A program made the translations under genes and the position numbers. Below the pieces are notes generated by a model that did no database searches, had not been told where the DNA came from, and saw nothing but the letters and a program-made list of their open reading frames with translations. This document shows, in pieces, positions 15,707-25,420 of a stretch of DNA of 64,000 nucleotides. Within the stretch, counting starts at the first letter, position 1. Every line of letters begins with the position of its first letter. This DNA is from Anaerolineae bacterium (GTDB lineage Bacteria > Chloroflexota > Anaerolineae > Aggregatilineales > Phototrophicaceae): contig JAJEFB010000032.1 of assembly GCA_022820665.1 (NCBI GenBank), positions 83,048-147,047 on the forward strand, read 5' to 3'.

Positions 15707-18700
15707 CTATTCGCATGTTAGACGAAAGGACTCGCGCTCGGCGCAACTCAAGTCGCGGATATAGCGATTGTCGCGGGCCCAGGCGATCAGATCATCCGCC
15801 GTGCGTCTGATCCGCCAACGGCGCAAGGTTAAGTCTTGCCCCGCTGATACTGCGAAGGATTCATCCGGGCTGAACACGATCTCTTGAACCCAATCGGTAT
15901 GCTGATCGAAGCGATTGAGCTCTTCGCCGGTCGCGATGTCCCACATACGCACTGTGGTATCGGATGAGGTGGTCAAGAGCGTCATGCTATCGCTGCTGAT
16001 GTCAATGCCAAAAGTATTGCCGGTGTGACCGACAAATTGCCGAACTTCCTCGCCGCTGTCGATATCCCACATGCGTACGGTGTCATCCCAGGAGGTACTG
16101 ATGATGAATTTGTTATTGGGCGCGATGCGAGCGTAATTGACTATTGCCGTATGCCCTTCATAAGTACCCAGCAACTCGCCGCTTTCGGCATCCCACAAGC
16201 GCAGCGTATGGTCTTCGCCAGCCCAGTTGCCCGCGGCGCTGGCAATCAGCAAGCCGTCGTCGCTGATATGCACGCCATTGACATCGGCAGTATGCCCAAG
16301 GAATTCTTTGACTACTTGACCGCCTTCGATATGCCACATGCGGATAATGCCATCGCTTGATGCCGAGACAAAATGCTCGCCGTCCGGATGCAGGTCGATC
16401 ATATAGACCCGCGCGTCCGGTACGTTATAGCGCGCGACTTCGCCGCCGTCGCCCAAATCCCAGCGGCGGATGGAGCCATCCCAACTGGCGGAGAGAATAT
16501 AATTCCCATCCAGCGTAAACCGGACCGAATCAATCGTATTGCTATGTCCTGACAAAGCGATGATCTGCTGTCCGCTCGCCGCGTCCCAGACGCGCGCGGT
16601 GGCATCCAAATCGTCCAGTGAAGCCGGCAGAGACAGCGGTCCGGAACCGGATGCGACCAGACTGCCGTCCGGGCTGATATCGGCAGCCCAGGTCCAATTG
16701 CTGTGGCCCGCGTAAACCTGAGCTTGCGTACGATTCCGCAAATCCCACAAATAGGCTGAGCCATCAACCGGATTGTCGCCGCCGTCCGGGAAATCGCCGG
16801 CATTGCCCAAGCCGATCATCATGTATTCACCGTCCGGCGAGTACTCAATGTCATGGACGCGCTCGGGAAAACCGACGTAACTGTCGACTTCAACGCCTTG
16901 CTCGATATTCCAGATCTTGACCGAGCCGTCTCGCGAGCCGGTAGCCAGCATCTTGCCATCAGGAGAGAACTCAACATTGGATATAGTTGTTCGATGGGCA
17001 TAGAGTCGCTGCAGCTCGGCGCCGCTTTCGGAGTCATAGATGCGCGCCGTGCCGCCCAGCGCCGAACTCCAGGTGGTAGCGGCGATAGTCAAGCCATCCG
17101 GACTGAATTCAACATCGCGAATGTAACCGATGCCATCGGGCGGGATAGTCAAGAGGTTCTCGCCGCTGAGGACATCCCAGACCTGAATGGTGTTATGTTC
17201 CGGCGTCCGCTCATTTTCGTTCACGCCGATGGCAGCGGAAGAACTGGCGAGCCGGGCGCCGTCGCTGCTGAAGCTGAGCTTGATGACGTAGTCAAGGTGT
17301 TTTTGCAAGGTATGGCGCGCAGCGCCGGACTCGAGATCCCAAAGCCGGACCGACGTGTCGGCGCTGGACGATGCCAGGGTCGCGCCATCGGGACTAAACT
17401 CGACATCGGTGACCATCATCTCGTGGCCCCTCAAGCGGTAAAGCTCCGCGCCGCTTTCCAATTGCCAGAGGCCAACGGTGTTGTCAGCCATGCCGGCGGC
17501 GATCAAGCGATCGTCAGGGCTGATTGACAAGCCGATGACAGGGCTGCCGGTTTCTATCATACTTAGCAACTCGCCGGTGAAAGTGTTGACGAGACGGATG
17601 AGGCCTTCCGACCCGGCGTAAGCGCCGATACTGCCATCGGAGTTGGTCCCGACAGCCAGCGTGGATTGAGGCGAATCGGCAAAGCGGAATCTGGGACCCG
17701 GGGAGAAAGCCGATTTGCCCAGGATACGCAGGACTTCCGCCTCTGGAGGATCAAAAACGTGGCGCGCTTCGATTGCCAAAGGCAGCGCCAGGACCGGGTC
17801 ATGCTCGCTCAATGAGCCGCGGGCATTGGCTGCCAGCGCCAGGCTCAGGTTCTTGCGTTCGTTGATTTCAGCAACGTGCAAGGCGTCTTCAGCAATCGCG
17901 CGCTGTTCCTCGGCGATGTTCATCTGCTCCTCAGCAATTTCCCGCTGGTCTTCCGCGATCACGCGTTGCTCGTCCGCCCGTTCGCGTTCGGACTCGGCTA
18001 TTGCACGCTGTTCGAACGCTACCAAGCTCAGGATGATGGCGACCACAGCGGCAATGCCGAAGACAACCGCGGCGATCCGCATATTACGCGCTTTTTGACG
18101 CTCAAGTTCTCGTTCTCGTTCCTGGCGCGCTCTTTCGATGGCTTCTTGCTCTCGACGAACAGCCAGGCTGGCTTCCAGGTACTCCAGCTCCAATTGATTG
18201 AGTTGCAGGGTGGTCGTTTGCGCCCATTCCTCGAATTGGCGCAGGCGCGTGCCACCCATTGCGTAGCTCTTTTCCCTGCCAGCCTCATCCCATACCTCCG
18301 CGGAATGCAAGAGCTGCCGCTCGAGCCGGACATCTTCACGGCTTTCGATCAACCACTCGCGCAGGCGTTCCCACTGTCGGATCAGCGCTTCGTGCGCCAC
18401 CTCCACGGTAGAACTGCGAGTGGCTTCGTCGCGGTCAAATGTCAGCAGGCGATATCGCCCGAAATGATCGAGCACGCCCTCTACGACATCGCGATCGCCC
18501 AGCGTCAACAATTCTGTTTGCAAGATACGGCGTCGGGTATCTTCCTGGCCCTCGCCCAGCGTAACCAGGCGCAGAAACATTTGGCGCGCCATTTCTTTGC
18601 CGTCATCTTGAAAGCGCAAGTAAACTTCTTCCGCTCGCTTTGCCAAAGCGCCGAGAGTACCGCCAATATCGGCGTAGGCGGCCTTCGTCAAAAGCGCGCC

Positions 18701-20365
18701 GTCGCGCCGTTCGAAGAGTTCGGTCAAGGCGTATTGCAAAAGCGGCAAGGCGCCTGGCTGCTCGCGCAGGTCCTCGATAATCGTTTCGACAAGTCCTTCT
18801 TCCAAAACGGCGCCGACGCGATAGGCGGGACCAGTTATGGTCTCTTCCAGTTCTTCGTCATTCAAAGGCAATACCAGTTCGGTGCGTTTGCGGATCAGCT
18901 CGCCGAAGCCCTGATAGAGCAGCGGCCGATCATAGAAATCGGCGCGCAAGGTCGCGATAATGATGACCGGGCTGTCTTCTGCGGCAACCGCATTGAGAAT
19001 GAGTTCCAGAAACTGCTGGCGATCGCTCTCTTGCTCGACCTGCGTGAAGACCTCCTCGAACTGATCGATCATAAGCATCAAGCGGCTATCCTTTGAAGGC
19101 AGCGCCCATGTGACGCCTTCGGCAAGTCCCTGCTCGCTATCGCGCAAGAGCTCCACAATGCCGGGCAATGGCGACGTGGAAACGCTCAACAAAGCCGCAG
19201 CCAGTTCCTCCAAGGGAACCTCGCCAGGCACCATCTCGGCATAAAACCAATGTTCTGACCCCGGCACCCGGCCTTGTCGCAGCGCCGGTAGAACGCCCGC
19301 TTTGACCAAACTGGATTTTCCACTGCCGCTGGGGCCGATCACCGCAAGGAAATTATTCTCAACTACCTGTTCCTGCAAGCGATCAAGCACTTGCTGGATC
19401 ATGGATGTGCGCCCGAAGAAATCCGCCGCATCGGCTTGCTGAAAGGCGCGCAGGCCCTTGTAGGGATTCTTCGTCTCCAGCAATTCGAAGTCGGAAAGAT
19501 CCAATTCCTCCAGCGACAACTCGACTGTTGCCGCGCCATGGCGCAAGGTTTGATGGAACTCCCTCACCAGCGACTGCGCATCGGGATAGCGCTCTTCCGG
19601 GTCTTTGGCGGTGGCTTTCTGTATGATCGAATTGAAGGCGGGCGGCAGATTGAGCTCGTCATGGTCGATCATCGGCAGAGGTTCATTGAGGTGTTTGTAT
19701 ACCAGCGTCGCCAGTGTCAACTCGGCGAAAGGGCGACGTCCGGAAAGCATTTCGTAGAGCATAATTCCAAAGGCATAGACATCGCTATGCGGCCCGACAT
19801 CACCGCCACGGATTTGCTCCGGCGCCAGATAGGCCGGCGTGCCAACGATATCGCCCTGTCCGCCGCCGCCATCGCTGCCGACTTCCTTGGCAATGCCGAA
19901 GTCGCCCAGGTAGGCGTTACCGTCTTCATCCATCAAGATGTTGTCGGCTTTGACATCGCGATGGACAACGCCATTGCGATGGGCAAAGGTCAAGGCAGAG
20001 CCAACCTGCTCCAGAACTTTGCCAGTAGTATCAACATCCAACTCACCCTGCAGATCTATCTTGTCTCGCAGGCTGCCGCCGCGCAAATAGCGCATCACCA
20101 GGTAGGCGCTGTCCGGTTCTCTCCAATAATCATATAAGGGCACAATATGAGGATGTTCAAGGCGGGCGACTACTTGCGCCTCGCTTTCAAAGCGACGGAT
20201 GAACTCGGGCGAGTTCGCGTATTTTGGCAAAATGACCTTAATCGCCACTTCGCGCAAGACCGCGCTCTGATTAGCTCGATAGACAACGCCGTAGCCGCCT
20301 TGTCCCAGGAGATCTGCGATTTCGTACGACTTAACGGCTTTGCCGGTTAATTCCAAGATTTCCAT
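15707..20365 (-). CDS. giant Ser/Thr protein kinase-STAND ATPase-WD40 receptor
   Basis: A 1552-residue protein. Residues ~12-275 are a Hanks-type kinase: glycine loop GQGGYGVVY, Lys43, HRDVKADN (Asp137), DFG (Asp155), and APEQ. Residues ~300-700 are a STAND NTPase starting with the conserved NPYKGLRAF segment, with Walker A GPSGSGKS (344-351) and a LMIDQFEEVF Walker B. A membrane span lies at ~760-783, followed by a six-residue-periodic coiled coil rich in AIAEDQR-type units. The rest is about 14 WD40 repeats, enough for two seven-bladed propellers, presumably outside the membrane. A signal receptor is likely. It is divergent from the 918-residue gene. Confidence 0.92.
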   Translation of the reverse strand: MEILELTGKAVKSYEIADLLGQGGYGVVYRANQSAVLREVAIKVILPKYANSPEFIRRFESEAQVVARLEHPHIVPLYDYWREPDSAYLVMRYLRGGSLRDKIDLQGELDVDTTGKVLEQVGSALTFAHRNGVVHRDVKADNILMDEDGNAYLGDFGIAKEVGSDGGGGQGDIVGTPAYLAPEQIRGGDVGPHSDVYAFGIMLYEMLSGRRPFAELTLATLVYKHLNEPLPMIDHDELNLPPAFNSIIQKATAKDPEERYPDAQSLVREFHQTLRHGAATVELSLEELDLSDFELLETKNPYKGLRAFQQADAADFFGRTSMIQQVLDRLQEQVVENNFLAVIGPSGSGKSSLVKAGVLPALRQGRVPGSEHWFYAEMVPGEVPLEELAAALLSVSTSPLPGIVELLRDSEQGLAEGVTWALPSKDSRLMLMIDQFEEVFTQVEQESDRQQFLELILNAVAAEDSPVIIIATLRADFYDRPLLYQGFGELIRKRTELVLPLNDEELEETITGPAYRVGAVLEEGLVETIIEDLREQPGALPLLQYALTELFERRDGALLTKAAYADIGGTLGALAKRAEEVYLRFQDDGKEMARQMFLRLVTLGEGQEDTRRRILQTELLTLGDRDVVEGVLDHFGRYRLLTFDRDEATRSSTVEVAHEALIRQWERLREWLIESREDVRLERQLLHSAEVWDEAGREKSYAMGGTRLRQFEEWAQTTTLQLNQLELEYLEASLAVRREQEAIERARQERERELERQKARNMRIAAVVFGIAAVVAIILSLVAFEQRAIAESERERADEQRVIAEDQREIAEEQMNIAEEQRAIAEDALHVAEINERKNLSLALAANARGSLSEHDPVLALPLAIEARHVFDPPEAEVLRILGKSAFSPGPRFRFADSPQSTLAVGTNSDGSIGAYAGSEGLIRLVNTFTGELLSMIETGSPVIGLSISPDDRLIAAGMADNTVGLWQLESGAELYRLRGHEMMVTDVEFSPDGATLASSSADTSVRLWDLESGAARHTLQKHLDYVIKLSFSSDGARLASSSAAIGVNENERTPEHNTIQVWDVLSGENLLTIPPDGIGYIRDVEFSPDGLTIAATTWSSALGGTARIYDSESGAELQRLYAHRTTISNVEFSPDGKMLATGSRDGSVKIWNIEQGVEVDSYVGFPERVHDIEYSPDGEYMMIGLGNAGDFPDGGDNPVDGSAYLWDLRNRTQAQVYAGHSNWTWAADISPDGSLVASGSGPLSLPASLDDLDATARVWDAASGQQIIALSGHSNTIDSVRFTLDGNYILSASWDGSIRRWDLGDGGEVARYNVPDARVYMIDLHPDGEHFVSASSDGIIRMWHIEGGQVVKEFLGHTADVNGVHISDDGLLIASAAGNWAGEDHTLRLWDAESGELLGTYEGHTAIVNYARIAPNNKFIISTSWDDTVRMWDIDSGEEVRQFVGHTGNTFGIDISSDSMTLLTTSSDTTVRMWDIATGEELNRFDQHTDWVQEIVFSPDESFAVSAGQDLTLRRWRIRRTADDLIAWARDNRYIRDLSCAERESFRLTCE

Positions 20366-20547
20366 AAGTTTACCTTACCCAGAACATCAAAATCCTATGC
20401 TGGTTTCTTTGGCACAGTATAACATACAAGCTGGTCTTTGACATGAAGACGCGCAAGAACCCGTAACTTTCTTGCGTTTTCCAGCAACGCAGCGGCTCGA
20501 CCTTCGTTTATCCCAAATTATCCCAAATTGGGAAATCTCGGTGAATC

Positions 20548-20632
20548 CAGGAAAGTCATGCAAATTTCGCAAAAGCAACGATCTGTGGGGGAGACATACC
20601 TACAAGCCTCGCTTTTTCGCATGACTTACTTG
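20548..20632. repeat. Short MITE-like element with terminal inverted repeats
   Basis: The left end (20548-20564) and the complement of the right end (CAAGTAAGTCATGCG, 20618-20632) share AAGTCATGC with the ends of the 13656-13903 element. Inside are matching GCAAAAGC and GCTTTTTCGC flanks. It is probably an internally deleted relative. Confidence 0.5.
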
Positions 20633-20656
20633 CACTTATTTCTGTGCTCTCCGTGT

Positions 20657-20766
20657 CCTCTTTTTTAATAAACCGCGTTGCTCATGCGACGAGAAGGCTT
20701 ATTATTTTGTGTGAGCGCGACATTCCTGTGACCTTTTCGCCGGTTACGCGTCGAGCGGCTGTGGTT
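20657..20766 (-). repeat. Structured intergenic element, copy 3
   Basis: Read on the minus strand it begins CACAGCCGCTCGACGCG, contains GGCGAAAAGG and CGCGCTCACACAAAATA, and has the hairpin AATAAGCC-TTCT-CGTCGC-ATGA-GCAACG-C-GGTTTATT, ending TTAAAAAAGAGGACAC. It is very close to copy 6 at 55031. It has an extra ~15 bp between the palindromic block and the hairpin. Confidence 0.8.
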
Positions 20767-20854
20767 AATTTTAAGTTTGATTTTACATGGTATTAGTGAC
20801 AGCATTTTGAAGCGATTGCCCTAGTAATCCTAGGCTATAGCTTGCGCGAAAGGG

Positions 20855-23611
20855 ATGTATTTGACACAATGGGTGGGCATTTCCGGTGGACAAGGATTGA
20901 AGGTCATCAGCGTGCCCGACACACTGGAATACTTGATGGCGGGTTACGGGGAAGGAGAAACGCTTTTCGCGCTTGCGCGCAGCGAGGATTTCCCCGTTGA
21001 CGATGCCGCCCAATGTCGTAGACAGCTTTCTTTAGAACCGATGACCTTAGGCGACGGCAGCAATGCGCCCGCTTTGGCTTTTTCGAAATCTGACGGCGAA
21101 CGAGCGATGCTAGTCTATGCCTGGTCGCCGGATAGAAAAGAGGGAAGCGCCTGTTACCAATATGTTTCGATTCCTTATGACCTGTTGAGACCGAAAAATG
21201 CCGGGCTCCAGTGGCTGCTCGAAAATCTGCCGCTGGATGTGGCGCGGAATGGCGACAGTGGAGCCGCTTTAGCTCTGCCCGGCAACGCGGATGCTGTCGC
21301 GAAAAGGTCTGAGAATCGCTTTGGCACAGTCGTGAACGAGCTTTTGGACAAGGATTTCGACCTGGCGATGACCCTCGCGGGAGCGTGCTTGCACGAGCGA
21401 AAACTGATGATTCGCAATTTTCCGGCAGATTTCGAGCAACGTCTTGACCTGGTCGCAGGGCTGCGAGGGCTGTTGCCGGAGGCTGCAAGCGTAAAGTTGA
21501 CATTTTCAACGAGCGACCTCCAGACGCAACTGGAACCGCCCCACATCATTTTTTCCGACGGCGACGACGATACGCGATACTGGACCCTGAATTGGAACGA
21601 TCCCGAAGCGACGGCCGCGGTCCGGGAACATCCCTATGTCCGATTGCTCAGCGGTTGGCGGCGGGAGGATAGCGATACATTCGCCAAGCGCATTGACAGT
21701 CTCGAGGCTCTGGCAGACGCAACCATAGCAGACGAGGATCTTTCCACAGAACTGGCAGCCGTCGCCGAACGCTATTTGCTGGACCAAAAGACATTGACAG
21801 AGGACGCGCTCGAAACCAGCGCCATGATTGGCGCTTTGTCCAGCGCCGCGCCGCCAATGGGCGAATTGCGCCGCCGATATATAAGGAAGCTGCTCGAAAA
21901 CGCATTGCAGAACCGCGATGTCGTGGCGGGGAAGCGCGTTGCCGAAGAGCTGGAGGAAGACGCGCGGCTCGAAGCGGAGCTTGCCGGCCTCTTTGACGAA
22001 ATGCTGGAATCACAGCCGGATACCGTCTATGTCTTTGCCCGCAATCGACTGAATCATTTGGGCATCGACGACAAATGGATTCCGCGCTTGCAGGCTGCCG
22101 CGCGCGCTTCGCTTGAAGTTGCCATCGAAGAAGGCGATGCGCCAACCTTGATCAGTTGGCTGGAATTGATCGCGCATGAACCGCTTTCTTATCAATTGCA
22201 GGACATTCTTCGCGACGGGGTCTTGTCGTCCATTGAGCGCGCGCAGGACAACGGCGAATTAGGCATTCATCTCATACTGATCGCCGCGCGCCGCTTGCCC
22301 AATATCGCCGATACGCTTTATGAGGATGAATCGCTGATTGCCGCCCTGCCAGCCAAAATGAGCCGCGCGCTGCGCGACAACTCGGCGGAGGCTTTGGAAC
22401 CTCTTATAGAAGAAACAGCCGAATATTTTCTTCTTGCGCTCTTCCACGGCATCGAGACCTCCGACGAGCAGTTCGTCACGATCGCATCGGTGGAGTATCT
22501 TTGGACGCTTTTCGCGTCCGAGAAGCGAGTCGATCTTCCGGTGATTTATCGGCCGCCGGCGATGATTCGATTGTTGGCGACGCAAGCAAGCCATCAGCTT
22601 ACCGACGACGCGCTTGATCTTCACCTGCGTCATGTCCTGATCAGCGATGATCGCGAATTGCTCGTCGAAGCGGCAAGTCACCTTGCCAATCGCGATGTGC
22701 TTTTCCCAAGGTTGAGCACATTGCTCGAAGACGATGAGTTCACGCTGGGCCGGGTCTTGTCGATTTTGAACGCGGTATCCGGCAGCGATAATTTGGCGCC
22801 CCGCGATGTGATTGACGCCTATTTCGGGATGCTTGATTTCTACGATTGGGAACCCGCGACGCAGCCGCTGATGGAAGCGCTAGCGCGTTTGATGATCAAG
22901 AACCCGGCGCTGCACGTCTCTTATCGGCATCTTTGGAAATGTTTTGAAAGCTGCAGCGGTCTGCAATTGGAGACCGCGACCCGCACCACCGTCACGCATC
23001 TTTTTCAGCAATTTGAAGATGAAGAAGATATTCCGCTGGTCGTCGACGGAATCGCGCGTATATGGAGGCAGGGCAATTGGAGCCGAACGCTGCTGAATAC
23101 CCTGTACGACTGGTGGCGGGAACACACTCACCGTTGCGCGTTGACACAATTGCAACGGCTTGAGCGTGAGTTGGAGGCGCACCGTCACCTGGAACCGCTA
23201 AAGCAAATCTTGCGCACGGCGCTAGCCATGCGCCGCTGGATGCCGGACCGCGATCCCGCAAATTTCGCCCAAGCGATCAATGCTGCCTGCGCCTTGGTCG
23301 AACATATCACTGAAGCCTTCGACCATGCGCATTTGACCGATATTGATCCACAGGCCGCGCGCCGCGAATTGGCGCAGGTCCGCGACATTCTTTCGGCGGA
23401 CGAACGGCATATCCTGGCGAATAACCTGCGGAATCTGGCGCATCTAATGATCCAAATGGCGGAAAACCGCAGCAAACCCTCGCTCATCCGGAGCGATGAT
23501 AGTATTGACCGTCAACTGAATCTCGGGGAGGCGCACCCGCATGGGTCCATTGATATGATGAAATGGGTCGCCGGATATCTCGACGGCGCGCATAACTCAA
23601 GCGACGAATGA
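20855..23611 (+). CDS. large protein of unknown function
   Basis: A 918-residue protein I do not recognise. Residues 1-~250 look mixed alpha/beta (KVISVPDTLEYL, ACYQYVSIPYDLL, PPHIIFSDGDDDTRYWTLNW). The remainder is almost entirely helical, with leucine-rich spacing like HEAT or TPR-like solenoids and acidic stretches such as EEDIPLVVDGIARIW. No signal peptide, membrane span or catalytic motif is evident. The ATG at 20855 sits very close to AAAGGG; the TTG two codons on (20861) has better spacing. It is divergent from the kinase-STAND-WD40 gene, so a scaffold or effector role in that pathway is possible, but that rests on position only. Confidence 0.8.
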   Translation: MYLTQWVGISGGQGLKVISVPDTLEYLMAGYGEGETLFALARSEDFPVDDAAQCRRQLSLEPMTLGDGSNAPALAFSKSDGERAMLVYAWSPDRKEGSACYQYVSIPYDLLRPKNAGLQWLLENLPLDVARNGDSGAALALPGNADAVAKRSENRFGTVVNELLDKDFDLAMTLAGACLHERKLMIRNFPADFEQRLDLVAGLRGLLPEAASVKLTFSTSDLQTQLEPPHIIFSDGDDDTRYWTLNWNDPEATAAVREHPYVRLLSGWRREDSDTFAKRIDSLEALADATIADEDLSTELAAVAERYLLDQKTLTEDALETSAMIGALSSAAPPMGELRRRYIRKLLENALQNRDVVAGKRVAEELEEDARLEAELAGLFDEMLESQPDTVYVFARNRLNHLGIDDKWIPRLQAAARASLEVAIEEGDAPTLISWLELIAHEPLSYQLQDILRDGVLSSIERAQDNGELGIHLILIAARRLPNIADTLYEDESLIAALPAKMSRALRDNSAEALEPLIEETAEYFLLALFHGIETSDEQFVTIASVEYLWTLFASEKRVDLPVIYRPPAMIRLLATQASHQLTDDALDLHLRHVLISDDRELLVEAASHLANRDVLFPRLSTLLEDDEFTLGRVLSILNAVSGSDNLAPRDVIDAYFGMLDFYDWEPATQPLMEALARLMIKNPALHVSYRHLWKCFESCSGLQLETATRTTVTHLFQQFEDEEDIPLVVDGIARIWRQGNWSRTLLNTLYDWWREHTHRCALTQLQRLERELEAHRHLEPLKQILRTALAMRRWMPDRDPANFAQAINAACALVEHITEAFDHAHLTDIDPQAARRELAQVRDILSADERHILANNLRNLAHLMIQMAENRSKPSLIRSDDSIDRQLNLGEAHPHGSIDMMKWVAGYLDGAHNSSDE

Positions 23612-23660
23612 GATCCAAGCCAGGGGCAAAGCCCGAACTGCGCGATTAACAGGAAGACGC

Positions 23661-24011
23661 ATGCGTATGGAAAAACTCTTCACCTATGGCACCTTGCAGA
23701 ATCCGGAAACACAGAAACAGTTGCTCGGTCGCACGCTGGGAGGCGGCCTGCCGGATTCCCTGCTTGGCTATCGTCTGGCCAAGCTTAACGGCATTCATTA
23801 TGTCTATAGTATTTTGCAGCCGCACAGCGGATCTCGGGTGGAAGGCTTGCTCTTTGAAGTCAGCAGCGAGGAACTCCAGAAGCTGGACGACTACGAAGGG
23901 AACGCTTATGTACGGGTTAGCGCGCGGCTGGTCAGCAAGACGCGCGCCTGGGTCTATATCGAGAATCCCAAGTCGGAATTCCGCAGCCACATCGAAGCGA
24001 TTGACGGCTGA
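23661..24011 (+). CDS. gamma-glutamylcyclotransferase-like protein (AIG2 family)
   Basis: A 116-residue protein with the family signature FTYGTLQNP (the YGTL loop that binds the substrate) and the general-acid Glu in KLDDYEGNAYVR. The length matches the compact bacterial AIG2-like/BtrG fold. The family cyclises gamma-glutamyl amines, releasing 5-oxoproline; the specific substrate here is unknown. Two in-frame ATG codons lie after AGGAAG; the second (23667, MEKLFTYG) fits the family start slightly better. It is 50 bp downstream of the large unknown gene and may be co-transcribed with it. Confidence 0.85.
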   Translation: MRMEKLFTYGTLQNPETQKQLLGRTLGGGLPDSLLGYRLAKLNGIHYVYSILQPHSGSRVEGLLFEVSSEELQKLDDYEGNAYVRVSARLVSKTRAWVYIENPKSEFRSHIEAIDG

Positions 24012-24059
24012 TTGTTGTGATATCCAAGCGCCGTCATTACAATGCCGGCACTTCCAAGA

Positions 24060-24150
24060 GCCGCTCGACGCGCAACCGGCGAAAAGGACCTCCGCGCTCA
24101 CGCAAAACAAGAAATTCTTTCCGCTCGCGAGGATGGCGGTTTGTCAAATA
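24060..24150 (+). repeat. Structured intergenic element, copy 4
   Basis: Begins GAGCCGCTCGACGCGCAAC, then CGGCGAAAAGGACC, CGCGCTCACGCAAAACAA and a partly decayed hairpin ending GGCGGTTTGTCAAATAAG. ACAA/TTGT outer pairing is retained. It lies directly upstream of the Gfo/Idh/MocA gene in the same orientation. Confidence 0.7.
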
Positions 24151-24184
24151 AGCAGCTGAATGACATGAGACAGGGCGGTCGAAG

Positions 24185-25360
24185 ATGACGACGCTTGGCA
24201 TCGGCGTGATCGGCATGGGCTGGATGGGACAGGTACACAGCCGTTCCTATAGCTTGGTGTCGCAGCGGTTTCCCGACAGCGGGCTGGAAGCGAAGCTGGT
24301 TATTTGCTCTGACAATGTGTTAGAACGCGCGAATCGGGCGCGGAAGCTTCTCGGCTTTGAAGCGGCGACGGCGGACTGGCGCGAAGTGATCGCGCATCCA
24401 CAAGTACAGATTGTCAATATCGCTACGCCAAATGATTTACATGTCGAAATCGTTGAGGCGGCCGCAGCCGCCGGCAAGCATATCTTCTGTGAAAAGCCGG
24501 TCGGGCGAAGTCCATTAGAAACCGCGCAGATCGAATCCTGCGCGCGGCGAGCCGGCGTCCTGACCTTTGTCGGCTTCAATTATCGCTGGGCGCCGTTGGT
24601 GATTCACGCCAAAAAGCTGATCAGCGCGGGCAAGCTGGGAGACTTGACCCAGTATCGCGGTCGTTTCTTCAGCATGTACGGCAGCAATCCTTACGGCTTG
24701 CTGTCCTGGCGCTTCGACAAGGACGTGGCTGGTTACGGCGCGCTGGGCGACATCATGGCGCATGTCACCGATATGGCGCTCTACCTGGCGGGACCGATCA
24801 AGCGGCTGGCCAGCAACGCGCATACCTTCATCGCGGAACGACCAACGCCGATCCCCGGGAAGGGTACGCACTATTCGATGGGCGCGCCGGGCGATCCCAC
24901 AGGACCGGTTACCAACGAAGATTATGTTGGCGCCCTGGTCGAATTCGCCAACGGCGCGCGAGGCAGCTTTGAAGCTTCGCGCACGATCTTCGGACCGAAG
25001 AATCAATTCGGCTTTGAAGTCAACGGAACCGAGGGCGCGCTGAATTGGGACTTCGAGCGGATGAACGAATTGCAGCTCTACCTGCCCGGGGACGATGGAC
25101 TGCGAGACGGTTTCCTGCGACTGGTCGGGGGAGACAAATATCCTTATCACGGCAATTTCAATCCGGGAGACGGCAGCGGCATCGGCTACGAAGACATGAA
25201 GGTCATCGAAGCCTATCAGTTCTTAAAATCGGTGGCTGAGGGCGCGCAAGCCTCGCCCGGATTTGGCGAGGCGCTGGCTGTCGCGGAGGCGCACGCGGCG
25301 ATGATCCGCTCCTGGAAGAGCGGCGCCTGGGAAGACGTAGGACAGTTTTCCAGCGCCTGA
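24185..25360 (+). CDS. Gfo/Idh/MocA-family oxidoreductase
   Basis: A 391-residue NAD(P)-dependent dehydrogenase. [14 protein letters not shown] is the Rossmann GxGxxG motif; [10 protein letters not shown] contains the EKP motif whose Lys is catalytic; and [17 protein letters not shown] supplies the Asp/His pair expected in the C-terminal domain. This family oxidises or reduces sugars, inositols and sugar acids. A structured repeat precedes it, and a guanine deaminase follows after 60 bp. The substrate is not predictable, but an inositol or deoxysugar role would fit the IolB-like gene at 39318 and the fucose genes. Confidence 0.9.
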   Translation: MTTLGIGVIGMGWMGQVHSRSYSLVSQRFPDSGLEAKLVICSDNVLERANRARKLLGFEAATADWREVIAHPQVQIVNIATPNDLHVEIVEAAAAAGKHIFCEKPVGRSPLETAQIESCARRAGVLTFVGFNYRWAPLVIHAKKLISAGKLGDLTQYRGRFFSMYGSNPYGLLSWRFDKDVAGYGALGDIMAHVTDMALYLAGPIKRLASNAHTFIAERPTPIPGKGTHYSMGAPGDPTGPVTNEDYVGALVEFANGARGSFEASRTIFGPKNQFGFEVNGTEGALNWDFERMNELQLYLPGDDGLRDGFLRLVGGDKYPYHGNFNPGDGSGIGYEDMKVIEAYQFLKSVAEGAQASPGFGEALAVAEAHAAMIRSWKSGAWEDVGQFSSA

Positions 25361-25420
25361 TAGCCCTGTTCCCATGCCCCTGGCCGATTACCGGCAGAAT
25401 AGTTTACCGAGGTCATCCCA

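Larger units (their letters stand above)
20366..20854. other. Divergent intergenic region with two repeat elements
   Basis: A 489-bp gap between the kinase and the unknown gene at 20855. Next to the kinase start is TGTTATAC on the minus strand, a possible -10 box without a clear -35. TATCCCAAATT is tandemly repeated (20512-20532). The rest is an 85-bp MITE-like element (20548-20632) and one structured element (20657-20766). Confidence 0.5.
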
